A DNA stretch of 38,886 nt, from contig JAUNSO010000019.1 in NCBI GenBank assembly GCA_030539165.1, positions 14,432 to 53,317 on the forward strand, in the 5' to 3' direction. Below the pieces are notes generated by a model that saw only the letters and a list, made by a program, of their open reading frames with translations, was not told the DNA's origin and made no database searches. Shown here one piece after another: positions 15,273 through 23,545 of the stretch. The first letter of the stretch is position 1; the number at the start of each line of letters is the position of its first letter. The DNA is from a bacterium (GTDB taxonomy: Bacteria > Bacillota > Clostridia > Lachnospirales > Lachnospiraceae). The translations under genes were made by a program, and so were the position numbers.

Positions 15273-17578
15273 AATGCTTCCTTTATCACGTCATTCATTG
15301 TTTCCACATAGACAATATTCAGTCCCTGCTTGATTTCATTCGAGATTTCTTCAATATCACGTTCATTCTTCTTTGGTACAAGTACCGTTTTAATCCCGGC
15401 ATTTTTTGCAGCCAGTATCTTCTCCTTCAAACCGCCAATCGGCAGTACACGGCCTCTTAATGTAATCTCGCCCGTCATAGCCACGCTTGCCTTTACCGGC
15501 TTTTCAGTGATGGCTGAGAAAAGTGCTGTTGCCATCGTAATACCGGCACTGGGTCCATCCTTCGGAACAGAGCCCTGTGGAATATGAATGTGAAAATCAT
15601 GTTTCTTAAAATAATCACCTGCTATTTTATACTGCGGACTGATCGAACGGATATAGCTGATACCGGTCTGGGCAGACTCCTTCATCACATCTCCGAGCTG
15701 TCCCGTCAGCAGCAGTTCTCCCTTACCCGGCATGATATTGACCTCGATCTGCAGGGTATCCCCGCCTACACTGGTCCATGCCAGTCCTCTGACGATACCA
15801 ATCTCATCTGTTTCATTCGCCATATCATACTGGTATCTTTCCTTACCGAGGAATTTCTCCAGATTACTCTCTGTGACACGTACCTGTTTTTTGTGGTTCT
15901 GCCAGATTTCTCTTGCAGTCTTGCGGCAGATCTCGCCAATCTTGCGCTCCAGCTGTCTGACACCGGCTTCCCTTGTATAGCCTCTTGCAATATGCTCCAG
16001 TGCTTTATCCTGTATCACCAGCTGTCCCGGCTTGATTCCGTGCCGTTCCATCTGCTTTTTCAACAGATGTTCCTTGGCGATATGTACCTTCTCATTTTCA
16101 GTGTAGCTGGTAACCTCGATCAGCTCCATTCTGTCTAACAGCGGTCTTGGGATATCAGCGACAGAGTTGGCCGTTGCAATAAACAGAACCTCAGACAGAT
16201 CAATCGGAACCTCTATATAATGATCACGGAACTTCTCATTTTGTTCAGAATCCAGTACCTCCAGCAGGGCAGATGCCGTGTCACCCTTATAATCCTTGCT
16301 CATTTTATCAATCTCATCTAACAGAATCAAGGGATTCTTGACTCCGGCATGCCTGAGTCCGGTCGCAATACGCCCGGGCATAGCGCCGACATAGGTCTTT
16401 CTGTGACCCCTGATCTCTGCCTCATCACGTACACCGCCCAGTGAGATACGCACATACTTCTTACCCAGTGCTCTTGCTACTGACTTGGCTATTGATGTCT
16501 TGCCTGTACCCGGAGGTCCTACCAGACAGATGATCGGGCTGTTGCCCTTCTTGGTCAGATTACGGACCGCCAGAAACTCCAGCATCCTCTCCTTGACCTT
16601 TTCCAGACCATAATGATCCTCATCCAGTATCTTTTCGGCATTGCGGATATCCTTATTATCCTTGGATACCTTGCTCCACGGCATATCTAACAGTGTCTCG
16701 ATATATCCGCGTGACACTGCACTTTCTGATGAATTTGTAGAGATCTGTCTGAATCTCGAGATTTCCTTTTCCAGCTTTTCTTTTACTTCTGCCGGAGCAC
16801 GCAGCTTCTTCAGCAGCTCCTCATACCGGTCTGCATCCGACAGTGCATTGTCTTCGCCCAGTTCTGACCTGATATACTGCAGCTGTTCCCGCAGTACATA
16901 CTCCTTTTGATTCTTCTCGACACGTTCCTTGACCTGATCCTGAATGCCCTTTCTGATATTCATGATCTCCAGATCATTCATCAGGACTGTGATCAGCTCA
17001 TTGAATCGATCCTTCTCATCAACTGCCTCTAACAGCGTCTGCCTGGTATCTGCATCCATCGGCAAATTGATGGAAATAAAGTCTGCCAGCGTTCCGATAT
17101 CTTTGGTCTCCTCAAACTGGCGTTCAATTGTCTTCCCCATACGCGGATTAAACTTCAGATACTGCGCCATCAGATCCTTCAGCGTACTGATCATTGCCAT
17201 CTTTTCAGTTTCATCAAGCTCTGTCTTTGGCTTTCCGTAGGTTCTCACCGAAGTGACCAGACATGTATCATCATCTTCCACAGAAAGCAGCTCTGCTCTC
17301 ATCTGTGCCTCAACCAGCACGCGTACGATATGGTTCGGCAGCTTTAATACCTGTTTGATCTGGGCAATCGTGCCGACCGGATGCAAATCCTCCAATACAG
17401 GCTCCACTACCTCTGCCTGTCTCTGCTTCACCAGAAACAGGATCTGATCCTTCACCATGGCTCTCTCTACTGCATGGATTGATTTGTCTCTGTCGATATC
17501 AAAATGTACGATCATACCCGGCATGATGGTCAGACCACGTAATGCAACTGCCGGCAATGTCTTTTTCATACTTCTCAT
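15269..17578 (-). CDS. lon: ATP-dependent endopeptidase Lon
   Basis: Soluble ATP-dependent serine protease that degrades misfolded and regulatory proteins, 769 residues from the chosen start. It has the N-terminal LON substrate-binding domain (LPAVALRGLTIMPGM), a coiled helical middle, AAA+ Walker A GPPGTGKTS, Walker B LILLDEIDKM, and a C-terminal protease domain with the catalytic Ser in KDGPSAGITM and the catalytic Lys in GGLKEKILAAKNAG. I chose the ATG at 17578 because GGAGG lies eight bases upstream. The longer frame to 17629 would translate through the hairpin in the clpX-lon spacer and is unlikely. It lies 65 bases after clpX and overlaps ysxC by four bases. Confidence 0.97.
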   Translation of the reverse strand: MRSMKKTLPAVALRGLTIMPGMIVHFDIDRDKSIHAVERAMVKDQILFLVKQRQAEVVEPVLEDLHPVGTIAQIKQVLKLPNHIVRVLVEAQMRAELLSVEDDDTCLVTSVRTYGKPKTELDETEKMAMISTLKDLMAQYLKFNPRMGKTIERQFEETKDIGTLADFISINLPMDADTRQTLLEAVDEKDRFNELITVLMNDLEIMNIRKGIQDQVKERVEKNQKEYVLREQLQYIRSELGEDNALSDADRYEELLKKLRAPAEVKEKLEKEISRFRQISTNSSESAVSRGYIETLLDMPWSKVSKDNKDIRNAEKILDEDHYGLEKVKERMLEFLAVRNLTKKGNSPIICLVGPPGTGKTSIAKSVARALGKKYVRISLGGVRDEAEIRGHRKTYVGAMPGRIATGLRHAGVKNPLILLDEIDKMSKDYKGDTASALLEVLDSEQNEKFRDHYIEVPIDLSEVLFIATANSVADIPRPLLDRMELIEVTSYTENEKVHIAKEHLLKKQMERHGIKPGQLVIQDKALEHIARGYTREAGVRQLERKIGEICRKTAREIWQNHKKQVRVTESNLEKFLGKERYQYDMANETDEIGIVRGLAWTSVGGDTLQIEVNIMPGKGELLLTGQLGDVMKESAQTGISYIRSISPQYKIAGDYFKKHDFHIHIPQGSVPKDGPSAGITMATALFSAITEKPVKASVAMTGEITLRGRVLPIGGLKEKILAAKNAGIKTVLVPKKNERDIEEISNEIKQGLNIVYVETMNDVIKEAL

Positions 17579-17601
17579 GCCTGATCCCTCCATATAGACA
17601 T

Positions 17602-17624
17602 AGCGCCACCGTAAAGGTGGCGCT
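17602..17624 (-). other. Hairpin in the clpX-lon spacer
   Basis: Perfect 9-bp stem AGCGCCACC/GGTGGCGCT with a 5-base loop and no T run after it. It lies between the clpX stop and the lon ribosome binding site. It may protect or process the mRNA or reduce read-through; a simple intrinsic terminator is unlikely. Confidence 0.6.
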
Positions 17625-17643
17625 GGCATATCATTTTATATGA

Positions 17644-18903
17644 TTACTTTGCTTCTTTCATTCTTTCTTCATGCACGATCAAGGGGCCGCTTGTCCCCTC
17701 CACTGTCTCTTTTGTGATGACACAGCTTTCAATAGAATCGTCTGAGGGAATCTCATACATCAGATCCAGCATCAGCTTCTCCATGATCGAGCGAAGGCCT
17801 CTGGCGCCTGTTTTTCTCTTGAGGGCCTTTTCCGCAATCAGTTCGATTGCCTCCGGTTCAAAGGATAATGTGACATCATCCATCTCAAACATTTTCTTAT
17901 ATTGCTTTGTGATCGCATTTTTCGGTTCCTTCAGGATACGGATCAGTGCGTCCCGATCCAGTGCCTCTAATGATACATTGATGGGTACACGTCCGACAAA
18001 CTCCGGAATCAGACCAAACTTGGTCAGATCCTCCGGCATGACCTGCTGCAAAAGCACGCCAATCTCAGTCAGCTTCTTATCCTTAATCTCAGCATTGAAT
18101 CCGATAGACTTCTTATCCAGTCTTGACTCAATAATCTTGTCCAGACCCTCAAACGCACCGCCACAGATAAACAGGATATTGGTTGTATCAATCTGGATCA
18201 GCTCCTGATGCGGATGCTTTCTGCCGCCCTGGGGCGGAACACTGGCAACCGTTCCCTCCAATATCTTCAAAAGTGCCTGCTGCACACCTTCACCGGATAC
18301 GTCACGGGTGATGGAGACATTCTCTCCCTTACGGGTAATCTTGTCTATCTCGTCGATATAAATGATACCGTACTGTGCACGCTCGATATCATAGTCTGCT
18401 GCCTGAATGATCTTTAACAGGATGTTCTCTACATCTTCGCCCACATATCCGGCTTCTGTCAGTGCCGTCGCATCTGCGATTGCAAAAGGAACATTGATGA
18501 TCTTGGCCAGCGTCTGTGCCAATAATGTCTTGCCGCAGCCCGTAGGTCCCAGCATGATAATATTGCTCTTCTGCAGCTCTACATCCAGATCCTTTCCTGC
18601 CGTGACTCTTTTATAATGATTATAAACAGCCACAGACAGCACCTTCTTGGCTACATCCTGTCCTATCACATAATCATCGAGGAATTCTTTGATCTCCTGC
18701 GGTTTGAGAAGATTGATATCCATCTCCTTCTCAGGATGCTCGTCCTGTTCATACTCCTCTTCAATGATATCCATACAAATATCCACGCATTCATCACAGA
18801 TATATGCACCGTTCGGTCCAGCAATCAGCTTGCGAACCTGATCCTGAGTCTTATTGCAAAAGGAACATCTTATCTTGTCGTCATTTCCCTTACTTGACAT
18901 CAT
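17644..18903 (-). CDS. clpX: ATP-dependent Clp protease ATP-binding subunit ClpX
   Basis: AAA+ unfoldase that recognises tagged or specific proteins and feeds them to ClpP, 419 residues. The N-terminal zinc-binding domain has CSFC and CDEC pairs. The ATPase core has Walker A GPTGCGKT, the pore loop GYVGEDVE, Walker [10 protein letters not shown] and the ClpP-docking IGF loop within KKSIGFNAE. It starts three bases after the clpP stop; ATG codons at 18903 and 18900 are both possible and the ribosome binding site is weak, so it probably depends on translation of clpP. The clpP-clpX-lon order places both ATP-dependent proteases in one unit with trigger factor. Confidence 0.97.
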   Translation of the reverse strand: MMSSKGNDDKIRCSFCNKTQDQVRKLIAGPNGAYICDECVDICMDIIEEEYEQDEHPEKEMDINLLKPQEIKEFLDDYVIGQDVAKKVLSVAVYNHYKRVTAGKDLDVELQKSNIIMLGPTGCGKTLLAQTLAKIINVPFAIADATALTEAGYVGEDVENILLKIIQAADYDIERAQYGIIYIDEIDKITRKGENVSITRDVSGEGVQQALLKILEGTVASVPPQGGRKHPHQELIQIDTTNILFICGGAFEGLDKIIESRLDKKSIGFNAEIKDKKLTEIGVLLQQVMPEDLTKFGLIPEFVGRVPINVSLEALDRDALIRILKEPKNAITKQYKKMFEMDDVTLSFEPEAIELIAEKALKRKTGARGLRSIMEKLMLDLMYEIPSDDSIESCVITKETVEGTSGPLIVHEERMKEAK

Positions 18904-18906
18904 ATC

Positions 18907-19500
18907 TTACTTTTCTACCCCTCTGTTTGTCACTACACTGTCGATCAGGCCGTAATCAAGCGCTTCCTGAGCAGACATCCAGTTATCTCTGTCTGTTGCC
19001 TGAGCGATCTCCTCGACTGATTTTCCTGTGTTCTCTGCCAATATTTTATTTAACAGAGCCTTTGTCTTAGCCATATGTGCTGCTGCGATCTGGATCTCTG
19101 TTTCCTGACCCTTTGCACCGCCTAACGGCTGATGGATCATGATCTCTGCATTCGGAAGAGCTAGTCTCTTGCCCTTTGTACCGCCTGCCAGCAAAAATGC
19201 ACCAAAGCTGGCTGCCATACCGAGACACATAGTAGATACATCACACTTGATGTAATTCATGGTGTCATAAATAGCAAAGCCTGCACTGACAGAGCCGCCC
19301 GGGCTGTTGATATAGAGATGGATATCCTTTTCCGGATCCTCCGCCTCAAGAAACAGCAGCTGTGCAACAACGACGCTTGCAACTGTATCCGTTACTTCTT
19401 CACCTAAAAAAATAATTCTCTCTTTTAATAATCTTGAATAGATATCGTAAGAGCGTTCTCCACGACTCGTCTGTTCAATGACATAAGGTACTAAACTCAT
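18907..19500 (-). CDS. clpP: ATP-dependent Clp protease proteolytic subunit ClpP
   Basis: Self-compartmentalised serine protease that forms tetradecamers and works with ClpX. It has 197 residues, the usual length. The N-terminal [24 protein letters not shown] is typical. The catalytic Ser lies in [11 protein letters not shown], His in MIHQPLGG and Asp in the ALDYGLID region. AAGGA lies six bases upstream of the ATG. It is 30 bases after tig and three before clpX. I see no CtsR-type operator near the promoter, so heat control by CtsR is not supported here. Confidence 0.97.
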   Translation of the reverse strand: MSLVPYVIEQTSRGERSYDIYSRLLKERIIFLGEEVTDTVASVVVAQLLFLEAEDPEKDIHLYINSPGGSVSAGFAIYDTMNYIKCDVSTMCLGMAASFGAFLLAGGTKGKRLALPNAEIMIHQPLGGAKGQETEIQIAAAHMAKTKALLNKILAENTGKSVEEIAQATDRDNWMSAQEALDYGLIDSVVTNRGVEK

Positions 19501-19530
19501 GCAAATTCCTTCTTTCTTGTCTGTATCTGA

Positions 19531-20913
19531 TTAGTCTTCTTTCTTTGCTGCTTTCTTGGCAGGCTTTTTTTCTTCCTTCTCTTTTGCTTCGCTGTCCTTC
19601 TTCGGAGCGGCTTTCTTGGCTGCCTTGCTTTCCTTCGCCTCTGTTACGATCAGATCTACTGCTTTCTGGATGGCGATATCGGTATTGATCTGTTCCTTCT
19701 CATAGTCACCAACGATGTCTTTCAGCTTATCCAGCTCCATCTGATAGTTTTCTGCCATCTTGGCCAGTTCTGCTTCATATTCTTCATCTGTTACCTTGAT
19801 ATCCTCAGCCTTTACGATTGCTTCGAGTACCAGTCTGCTCTGGATGCGTTTCTCTGCTGCCGGCTTCATCTGCTCCAGGAATTTCTCTCCTGTCAGACCT
19901 GTAAACTGGAAGTACTGCTCAAGAGAAAGTCCCTGCTGCTGCAGTCTCTGCGCATAGTCTTCAGCCATCTGTCTCGTCTGTGTCGTCAGCATCGGCTCAG
20001 GAATGTCCATCTTAGAATCTGCGATGATAGCCTCGATGACCGCATCTTCCTTCTTGTTCTTGGCTTCCTTCTCTTTTCTTTCTCCGATGTTCTTCTTAAC
20101 ATCTGCCTTGTACTCTTCTAATGTATCAAACTCAGATACTTCACTTGCGAATTCATCATCCAGCTCCGGAAGCTCCTTCTCTTTGATTTCCTTAACCGTC
20201 ACCTTGAACATAGCCGGCTTGCCTGCCAGTTCCTCTGCCTGATATTCCTCAGGGAAGGTCACGTTGACTTCCAGCTCTTCATTTAATTTCGCACCGATCA
20301 GCTGTGCCTCAAAACCGGGGATAAATGCGTTGGAACCGATGGTCAGAGGATAATTCTCACCCTTACCGCCGTCAAATGCAACTCCATCCGTAAATCCTTC
20401 GAAATCAATCACTGTCATATCGCCGTCCTGAACTGCACGGTCTTCTACACTGATGGTTCTGCCATTGCTTTCTCTCTCTTTATTGATCTCCGCCATGACT
20501 TCTTCATCAGTTGCTTCTGTATCCATCTTCTCTACGGATACACCCTTATACTTACCAAGTGCAACCTCCGGCTTTAATGCTACCTCTGCTGTAAAGATAA
20601 ACGGCTTGCCCTTCTCCAGCTGAACAACATCAATCTTCGGCTGTGATACAATCTCAAGCTCCTTTTCCTCTGCCAGTGCCTTCTCATATGCATCCGGAAT
20701 CAGGATATTGGCTGCATCCTCATAAAAAATCTCTGCTCCGTACATCTTCTCGAGCATCTGCTGAGGCACTTTACCCTTTCTGAAGCCGGGAATGCTCATC
20801 TTGCCTTTATTTTTCTGGTAAGCTTTCTCGATTGCTTTGCCGAGTTCCTCTGCTGAAGCCTCGATCGTAAGCTTCGCCATGTTCTTTTCTAATTTTTCTA
20901 CCTGTAAACCCAT
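19531..20913 (-). CDS. tig: Trigger factor, ribosome-associated chaperone
   Basis: Ribosome-bound chaperone and peptidyl-prolyl isomerase, 460 residues. The N-terminal domain has the ribosome-docking motif GFRKGKVP. The central FKBP-type domain spans about 150-245 (DGDMTVIDFEGFTDGVAFDG), followed by a long helical C-terminal domain. The last 30 or so residues form a Lys/Ala/Glu-rich tail (SKAAKKAAPKKDSEAKEKEE region) beyond the core. AGGAGG lies eight bases before the ATG. A promoter lies about 70 bases upstream, so this is the first gene of the tig-clpP-clpX-lon-ysxC block, similar to the tig-clpX-lon-ysxC order in Bacillus. Confidence 0.96.
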   Translation of the reverse strand: MGLQVEKLEKNMAKLTIEASAEELGKAIEKAYQKNKGKMSIPGFRKGKVPQQMLEKMYGAEIFYEDAANILIPDAYEKALAEEKELEIVSQPKIDVVQLEKGKPFIFTAEVALKPEVALGKYKGVSVEKMDTEATDEEVMAEINKERESNGRTISVEDRAVQDGDMTVIDFEGFTDGVAFDGGKGENYPLTIGSNAFIPGFEAQLIGAKLNEELEVNVTFPEEYQAEELAGKPAMFKVTVKEIKEKELPELDDEFASEVSEFDTLEEYKADVKKNIGERKEKEAKNKKEDAVIEAIIADSKMDIPEPMLTTQTRQMAEDYAQRLQQQGLSLEQYFQFTGLTGEKFLEQMKPAAEKRIQSRLVLEAIVKAEDIKVTDEEYEAELAKMAENYQMELDKLKDIVGDYEKEQINTDIAIQKAVDLIVTEAKESKAAKKAAPKKDSEAKEKEEKKPAKKAAKKED

Positions 20914-20983
20914 TGATAAATCCTCCTTAATATTATATACACGGGAAAATGCAACAAATCCCCATGCTTACAGTCATTGTAAC

Positions 20984-21019
20984 ATTATAGCATAGGGATT
21001 CGTAAAATACCAGTATTTT
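20984..21019 (-). promoter_or_regulatory. tig promoter (extended -10) with palindrome over -35
   Basis: On the minus strand, TGCTATAAT places a perfect -10 at 20984-20989 with an extended -10 TG; the -35 position (about 21007-21012) has no good TTGACA. A 16-base palindrome, AAAATAC-CA-GTATTTT (21004-21019), covers that -35 position and could be an operator or a chance AT-rich repeat. Confidence 0.55.
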
Positions 21020-21054
21020 TATATTTATCTGACATCTGTCACCTGTAAAAGATT

Positions 21055-22104
21055 TTATCTGAATCCGACATGCCGAATCATCCTTTCTACGTCCTGATTT
21101 GCATGGATTACAGTCAGTTTTGTCTCAGGATGTGCATTGTGAAATACACGAAAGACCTCATCAGCAAATCCCTGTCCGCAGAAATCCACCTCCGAGAAAT
21201 CCAGTACCGCTTCTTCAAACTCCTCCAGCCTGCGTACCAGTCTGCGGGCCTGCGATCTGGCAATGACTTTTGTCGTCCGGCAGGCATCACTGACAGGTAT
21301 GGAAGTTTTCACGAAGCCCTTCTCTGCATCTGCATACAGGTTAAATACATCCCGCGAATCCCGTGTACTGAAATTGGAAAGCCGCATACTGACCATCGTT
21401 CCGATATGATTCAGCTTTTGATAATAGGCAAGCAGCCTGTTGTTCAGCAATCTCTCACGGTCTGCATACTGGATATAAACAGTTCCGTTGGCGCTTAACA
21501 GGAATTGATCCATCATTCTGGAAGAGAAGAAAATACCCTCGCCTGAATGGTTTGCTGCCGCAGTCGTCAGTTTTCCTTTATACAGCTCCATCACAGCATC
21601 TTCAAAACAGATTTCTCTTGACAGCTCTCTCTGCATGTACCTTCTGACATTCTCAAAGGCTCCAATCCCGTCATCCGTGATCACAACCTCTGTATACAGA
21701 TAATTCTGTTTGATTGTGACTGACAGTTTAGAACCTCCCGAATGCTCAATGGCATTATTCAGTATCTCCATACAGGTATAAGCCCAGATATCCTGAACCG
21801 TATCCGGCAGCATGGTCAGCAGTGGTGAGATTCTGTCAAAATAGATCTGGTCCTCTTCCGGTGTATCATCCTGCAGGGTACACTCATATTTCGTGATTTC
21901 AGAACACAGACGATAACCACATTCAGCCGTTTTCTCCTCCTGCAAAATCCGGTCATCAACACATTTTGCAAGATATCGCTTGACAGATGTAGTCGATATC
22001 CCGAACTGCTCAGTGATATGCCTGATGATATCAGAACGGTCTGCAGATACCATTTCAAGCATATACAGTATGATTTCCCTTCTTCTGTTCTCATCAAATG
22101 ACAT
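21055..22104 (-). CDS. HTH - Bergerat ATPase - STAS-like (DUF4325) regulator
   Basis: Soluble three-part protein of 349 residues. Residues 1-60 form a winged-helix-type region (ADRSDIIRHITEQFGISTTSVKRYL). Residues about 95-230 form a GHKL/Bergerat ATPase with intact N-box EILNNAIEHSGG, G1 DDGIGAF and G2-like GEGIFFSSRMMDQF. Residues about 260-345 match the STAS-like DUF4325 family (LDFSEVDFCGQGFADEVFRVF). It therefore carries kinase-like and anti-anti-sigma-like parts plus a DNA-binding part in one chain; the role is unknown and a transcriptional switch is inference. I chose the ATG at 22104, the first with purine-rich GGGGTGTGGTG upstream; 22131 is possible. A TTGACA promoter lies upstream and tig follows. 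Confidence 0.82.
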   Translation of the reverse strand: MSFDENRRREIILYMLEMVSADRSDIIRHITEQFGISTTSVKRYLAKCVDDRILQEEKTAECGYRLCSEITKYECTLQDDTPEEDQIYFDRISPLLTMLPDTVQDIWAYTCMEILNNAIEHSGGSKLSVTIKQNYLYTEVVITDDGIGAFENVRRYMQRELSREICFEDAVMELYKGKLTTAAANHSGEGIFFSSRMMDQFLLSANGTVYIQYADRERLLNNRLLAYYQKLNHIGTMVSMRLSNFSTRDSRDVFNLYADAEKGFVKTSIPVSDACRTTKVIARSQARRLVRRLEEFEEAVLDFSEVDFCGQGFADEVFRVFHNAHPETKLTVIHANQDVERMIRHVGFR

Positions 22105-22182
22105 ATCACCACACCCCTTCTGCATGTACACTTTAATTTGATTTATGCCGACTATAAATCACATATTCTTAACTATATCCGA

Positions 22183-22211
22183 ATATTATCATACCATGCA
22201 TGATGTGTCAA
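22183..22211 (-). promoter_or_regulatory. Promoter of the HTH-ATPase-DUF4325 gene
   Basis: On the minus strand, TTGACA (22206-22211), 17-base spacer, TAATAT (22183-22188); GATAAT with a 15-base spacer is an overlapping alternative -10. The start would fall about 75 bases before the gene. Confidence 0.6.
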
Positions 22212-22227
22212 GAGATCATTCCAGTCC

Positions 22228-22767
22228 TTATGCTTCTTCCTTCACAACCTTCTCCAGACGCAGCCAGATCAGCCATGTCAGCAGGCTTCCGATCAGTGCT
22301 GTGATCAGCTGATATACTGAGAACGTCATCTGAAACACTGCCATCTTCGGCAGCATCTTCTCCGGCAGCATCATCGGGATCAAAATCATGGAAATGACCA
22401 CACCCATAAACAGTGCCTTTGCCACGGAACCAACCACCAGTCCAACAGGCAGACCTGCCTTATTTTTCATCTTCTGATAGAAAAGACAGCTGCAAACGAC
22501 AATAATGATGTTGCCGACCATCACACATGGGATAATCGCCGGGACAGCCGCCATAATGGGACTTCCTGTGATCCAGAAAGCCGTCAGCGGCGTAATCACA
22601 GAGAGGATAATACCGGCATACATTCCCGCACCCAGCCCCGCAATGATCAGACATGCATTAACGATCGGCCCTGTGATAAATACACTTGTGTTCTTAAAAA
22701 ACTGGCTGACGATACAGATGGCAAGCATTAACGCCGTGATTGTAATTTGTTTTGTTGTAATTTTCAT
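22228..22767 (-). CDS. ECF transporter S component, substrate unknown
   Basis: Small hydrophobic protein of 179 residues with about five to six membrane spans. It fits the substrate-binding S component of an energy-coupling-factor vitamin/cofactor importer. The N-terminal KITTKQITITALMLAICIVSQFFKN and the GPIVNACLIIAGLGAGMYAGIILSVITP region are typical of the ECF S-component family. It would need the shared EcfA/EcfA'/EcfT module encoded elsewhere. GAGG lies ten bases before the ATG. It follows the TM1266-type gene after 69 bases and probably shares its promoter and attenuated leader. Sequence alone does not reveal the vitamin; I do not recognise it as RibU, ThiT, BioY, QueT or FolT. Confidence 0.8.
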   Translation of the reverse strand: MKITTKQITITALMLAICIVSQFFKNTSVFITGPIVNACLIIAGLGAGMYAGIILSVITPLTAFWITGSPIMAAVPAIIPCVMVGNIIIVVCSCLFYQKMKNKAGLPVGLVVGSVAKALFMGVVISMILIPMMLPEKMLPKMAVFQMTFSVYQLITALIGSLLTWLIWLRLEKVVKEEA

Positions 22768-22836
22768 ATGTTGTGTTCCTCACTTTCATAATTGAATGAT
22801 TTCATTGTTTGGGTTCATAAGCGAAATGTTCTGCAG

Positions 22837-23094
22837 CTACTGATTTGTCTGCAGATCTGCCTGCATGGACTTGACTGTAATGCCATCCAGTCTGCCGAGC
22901 TTTCCGGCAATAGAGCTTATTTCATTTGCCGTCGCATTCATGATCACGGAAATGATATTGATAGACTTTTCCCGATACGGGATTCCCATGCGCCCGACGA
23001 TCACGTCTGCATATGTATGCAGGATTTCATTGACCTTGACAGCGGCTTCGGGACGATGAATAAAAATTCCAATGATGGCAACTCTCTCTTCCAA
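22837..23094 (-). CDS. TM1266-type putative iron-only hydrogenase system regulator (TTG start)
   Basis: Small ACT/NikR-C-like protein of 85 residues, matching the TM1266 family of putative regulators found near [FeFe]-hydrogenase genes; the actual function is not established. The core runs LEERVAIIGIFIHRPEAAVKVNEIL, then YADVIVGRMGIPYREKSINIISVIMNA and KLGRLDGITVKSM. The start is read as TTG at 23094, nine bases after AGGAGG, which also aligns the protein with family members that begin just before the (E)RVA(I/V)IGI strand. The open frame extends to an ATG at 23160, but that would overlap the leader terminator region and has no ribosome binding site. It heads an operon with the ECF S component. 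Confidence 0.82.
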   Translation of the reverse strand: MEERVAIIGIFIHRPEAAVKVNEILHTYADVIVGRMGIPYREKSINIISVIMNATANEISSIAGKLGRLDGITVKSMQADLQTNQ

Positions 23095-23166
23095 AGATTG
23101 TATCCTCCTTTCCGGATGGATTTCAAGTGAGGAACGATATTGTTCACAGGAGTACTTCACTGCAAT

Positions 23167-23206
23167 AAAAAATGCGTCTTTTCCGGAATCAACCTGAAAG
23201 GCGCAT
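23167..23206 (-). terminator. Intrinsic terminator in the leader of the TM1266-ECF operon
   Basis: On the minus strand a long hairpin (ATGCG...CGCAT outer stem 23202-23206 with 23172-23176, inner CTTTC/GAAAAG with one bulge) is followed directly by six T (to 23167). It lies about 70 bases before the TTG start and about 170 bases after the predicted promoter, so it sits inside the leader and could act as an attenuator. Confidence 0.7.
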
Positions 23207-23374
23207 CAATAGATACAATACTGGTTCTGCACTTTTTCTTGTCCTCAGGAAATCCTTTGTGTTAGAAAAACTGATATGATGTAATACGGCAGATATCAGG
23301 CTGATGAAGCTGAGCATGATGACTGGTGATTCAAGTCATGGTCGGCATCACAGGCTGTATCATATGTCTGCTTA
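23207..23374 (-). promoter_or_regulatory. Long structured leader, candidate cis-regulatory RNA
   Basis: The transcribed leader between promoter and terminator can form several stems. These are GCAGA/TCTGC enclosing TGATG/CATCA and ATGACT/AGTCAT, then a TTTTTCT/AGAAAAA stem. Upstream CCTGAGG could pair with TTTCAGG in the terminator 5' arm, a possible antiterminator. I find no TPP, FMN, preQ1, T-box or S-box signature. The function is inferred only. Confidence 0.45.
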
Positions 23375-23380
23375 TATTTT

Positions 23381-23408
23381 AGTATAACATTTTTTTGGAA
23401 ATTGGCAA
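23381..23408 (-). promoter_or_regulatory. Promoter of the TM1266-ECF operon
   Basis: On the minus strand, TTGCCA (23403-23408), 16-base spacer, TATACT (23381-23386) with a TG one base upstream, the same extended -10 (TGTTATACT) as the BMP promoter. The start is expected near 23374, giving a leader of about 280 bases. Confidence 0.75.
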
Positions 23409-23419
23409 GGAGGAGTATA

Positions 23420-23457
23420 AAGAGCTCCCGTAACCTGAATTGGTGACGGGAGCTCTT
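23420..23457 (-). terminator. Strong hairpin terminator after the spore-protein gene
   Basis: Perfect 12-bp stem AAGAGCTCCCGT/ACGGGAGCTCTT with a 14-base loop, followed on the minus strand by TATA, a weak T run. It lies just upstream of the next promoter and would insulate the two units. Confidence 0.65.
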
Positions 23458-23472
23458 GGGTTATTTAGATTT

Positions 23473-23545
23473 ACCACTCTGTGGTGGGGTGAAAAAATCT
23501 TTGATTTTTTCACTGCCGGCAAAATGGCTCTGCCATTTTATCCGG
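23473..23545 (-). repeat. Cluster of three perfect hairpins after the spore-protein stop
   Basis: ACCAC/GTGGT (23473-23485), GTGAAAAAATC/GATTTTTTCAC (11 bp, 23489-23513) and AAAATGGC/GCCATTTT flanked by CCGG pairs (23515-23545) follow one another directly after the TAG. All three have 3-base loops. With the 23420-23457 stem this makes four hairpins in about 125 bases. This fills the rest of the gene-free stretch 23095-23545. Confidence 0.7.

Noticed and set aside
23207..23374. Known riboswitch (TPP, preQ1, FMN, T-box, S-box) in the TM1266-ECF leader
   Set aside because: None of the consensus core sequences could be found by eye, so it is listed only as an unassigned candidate.
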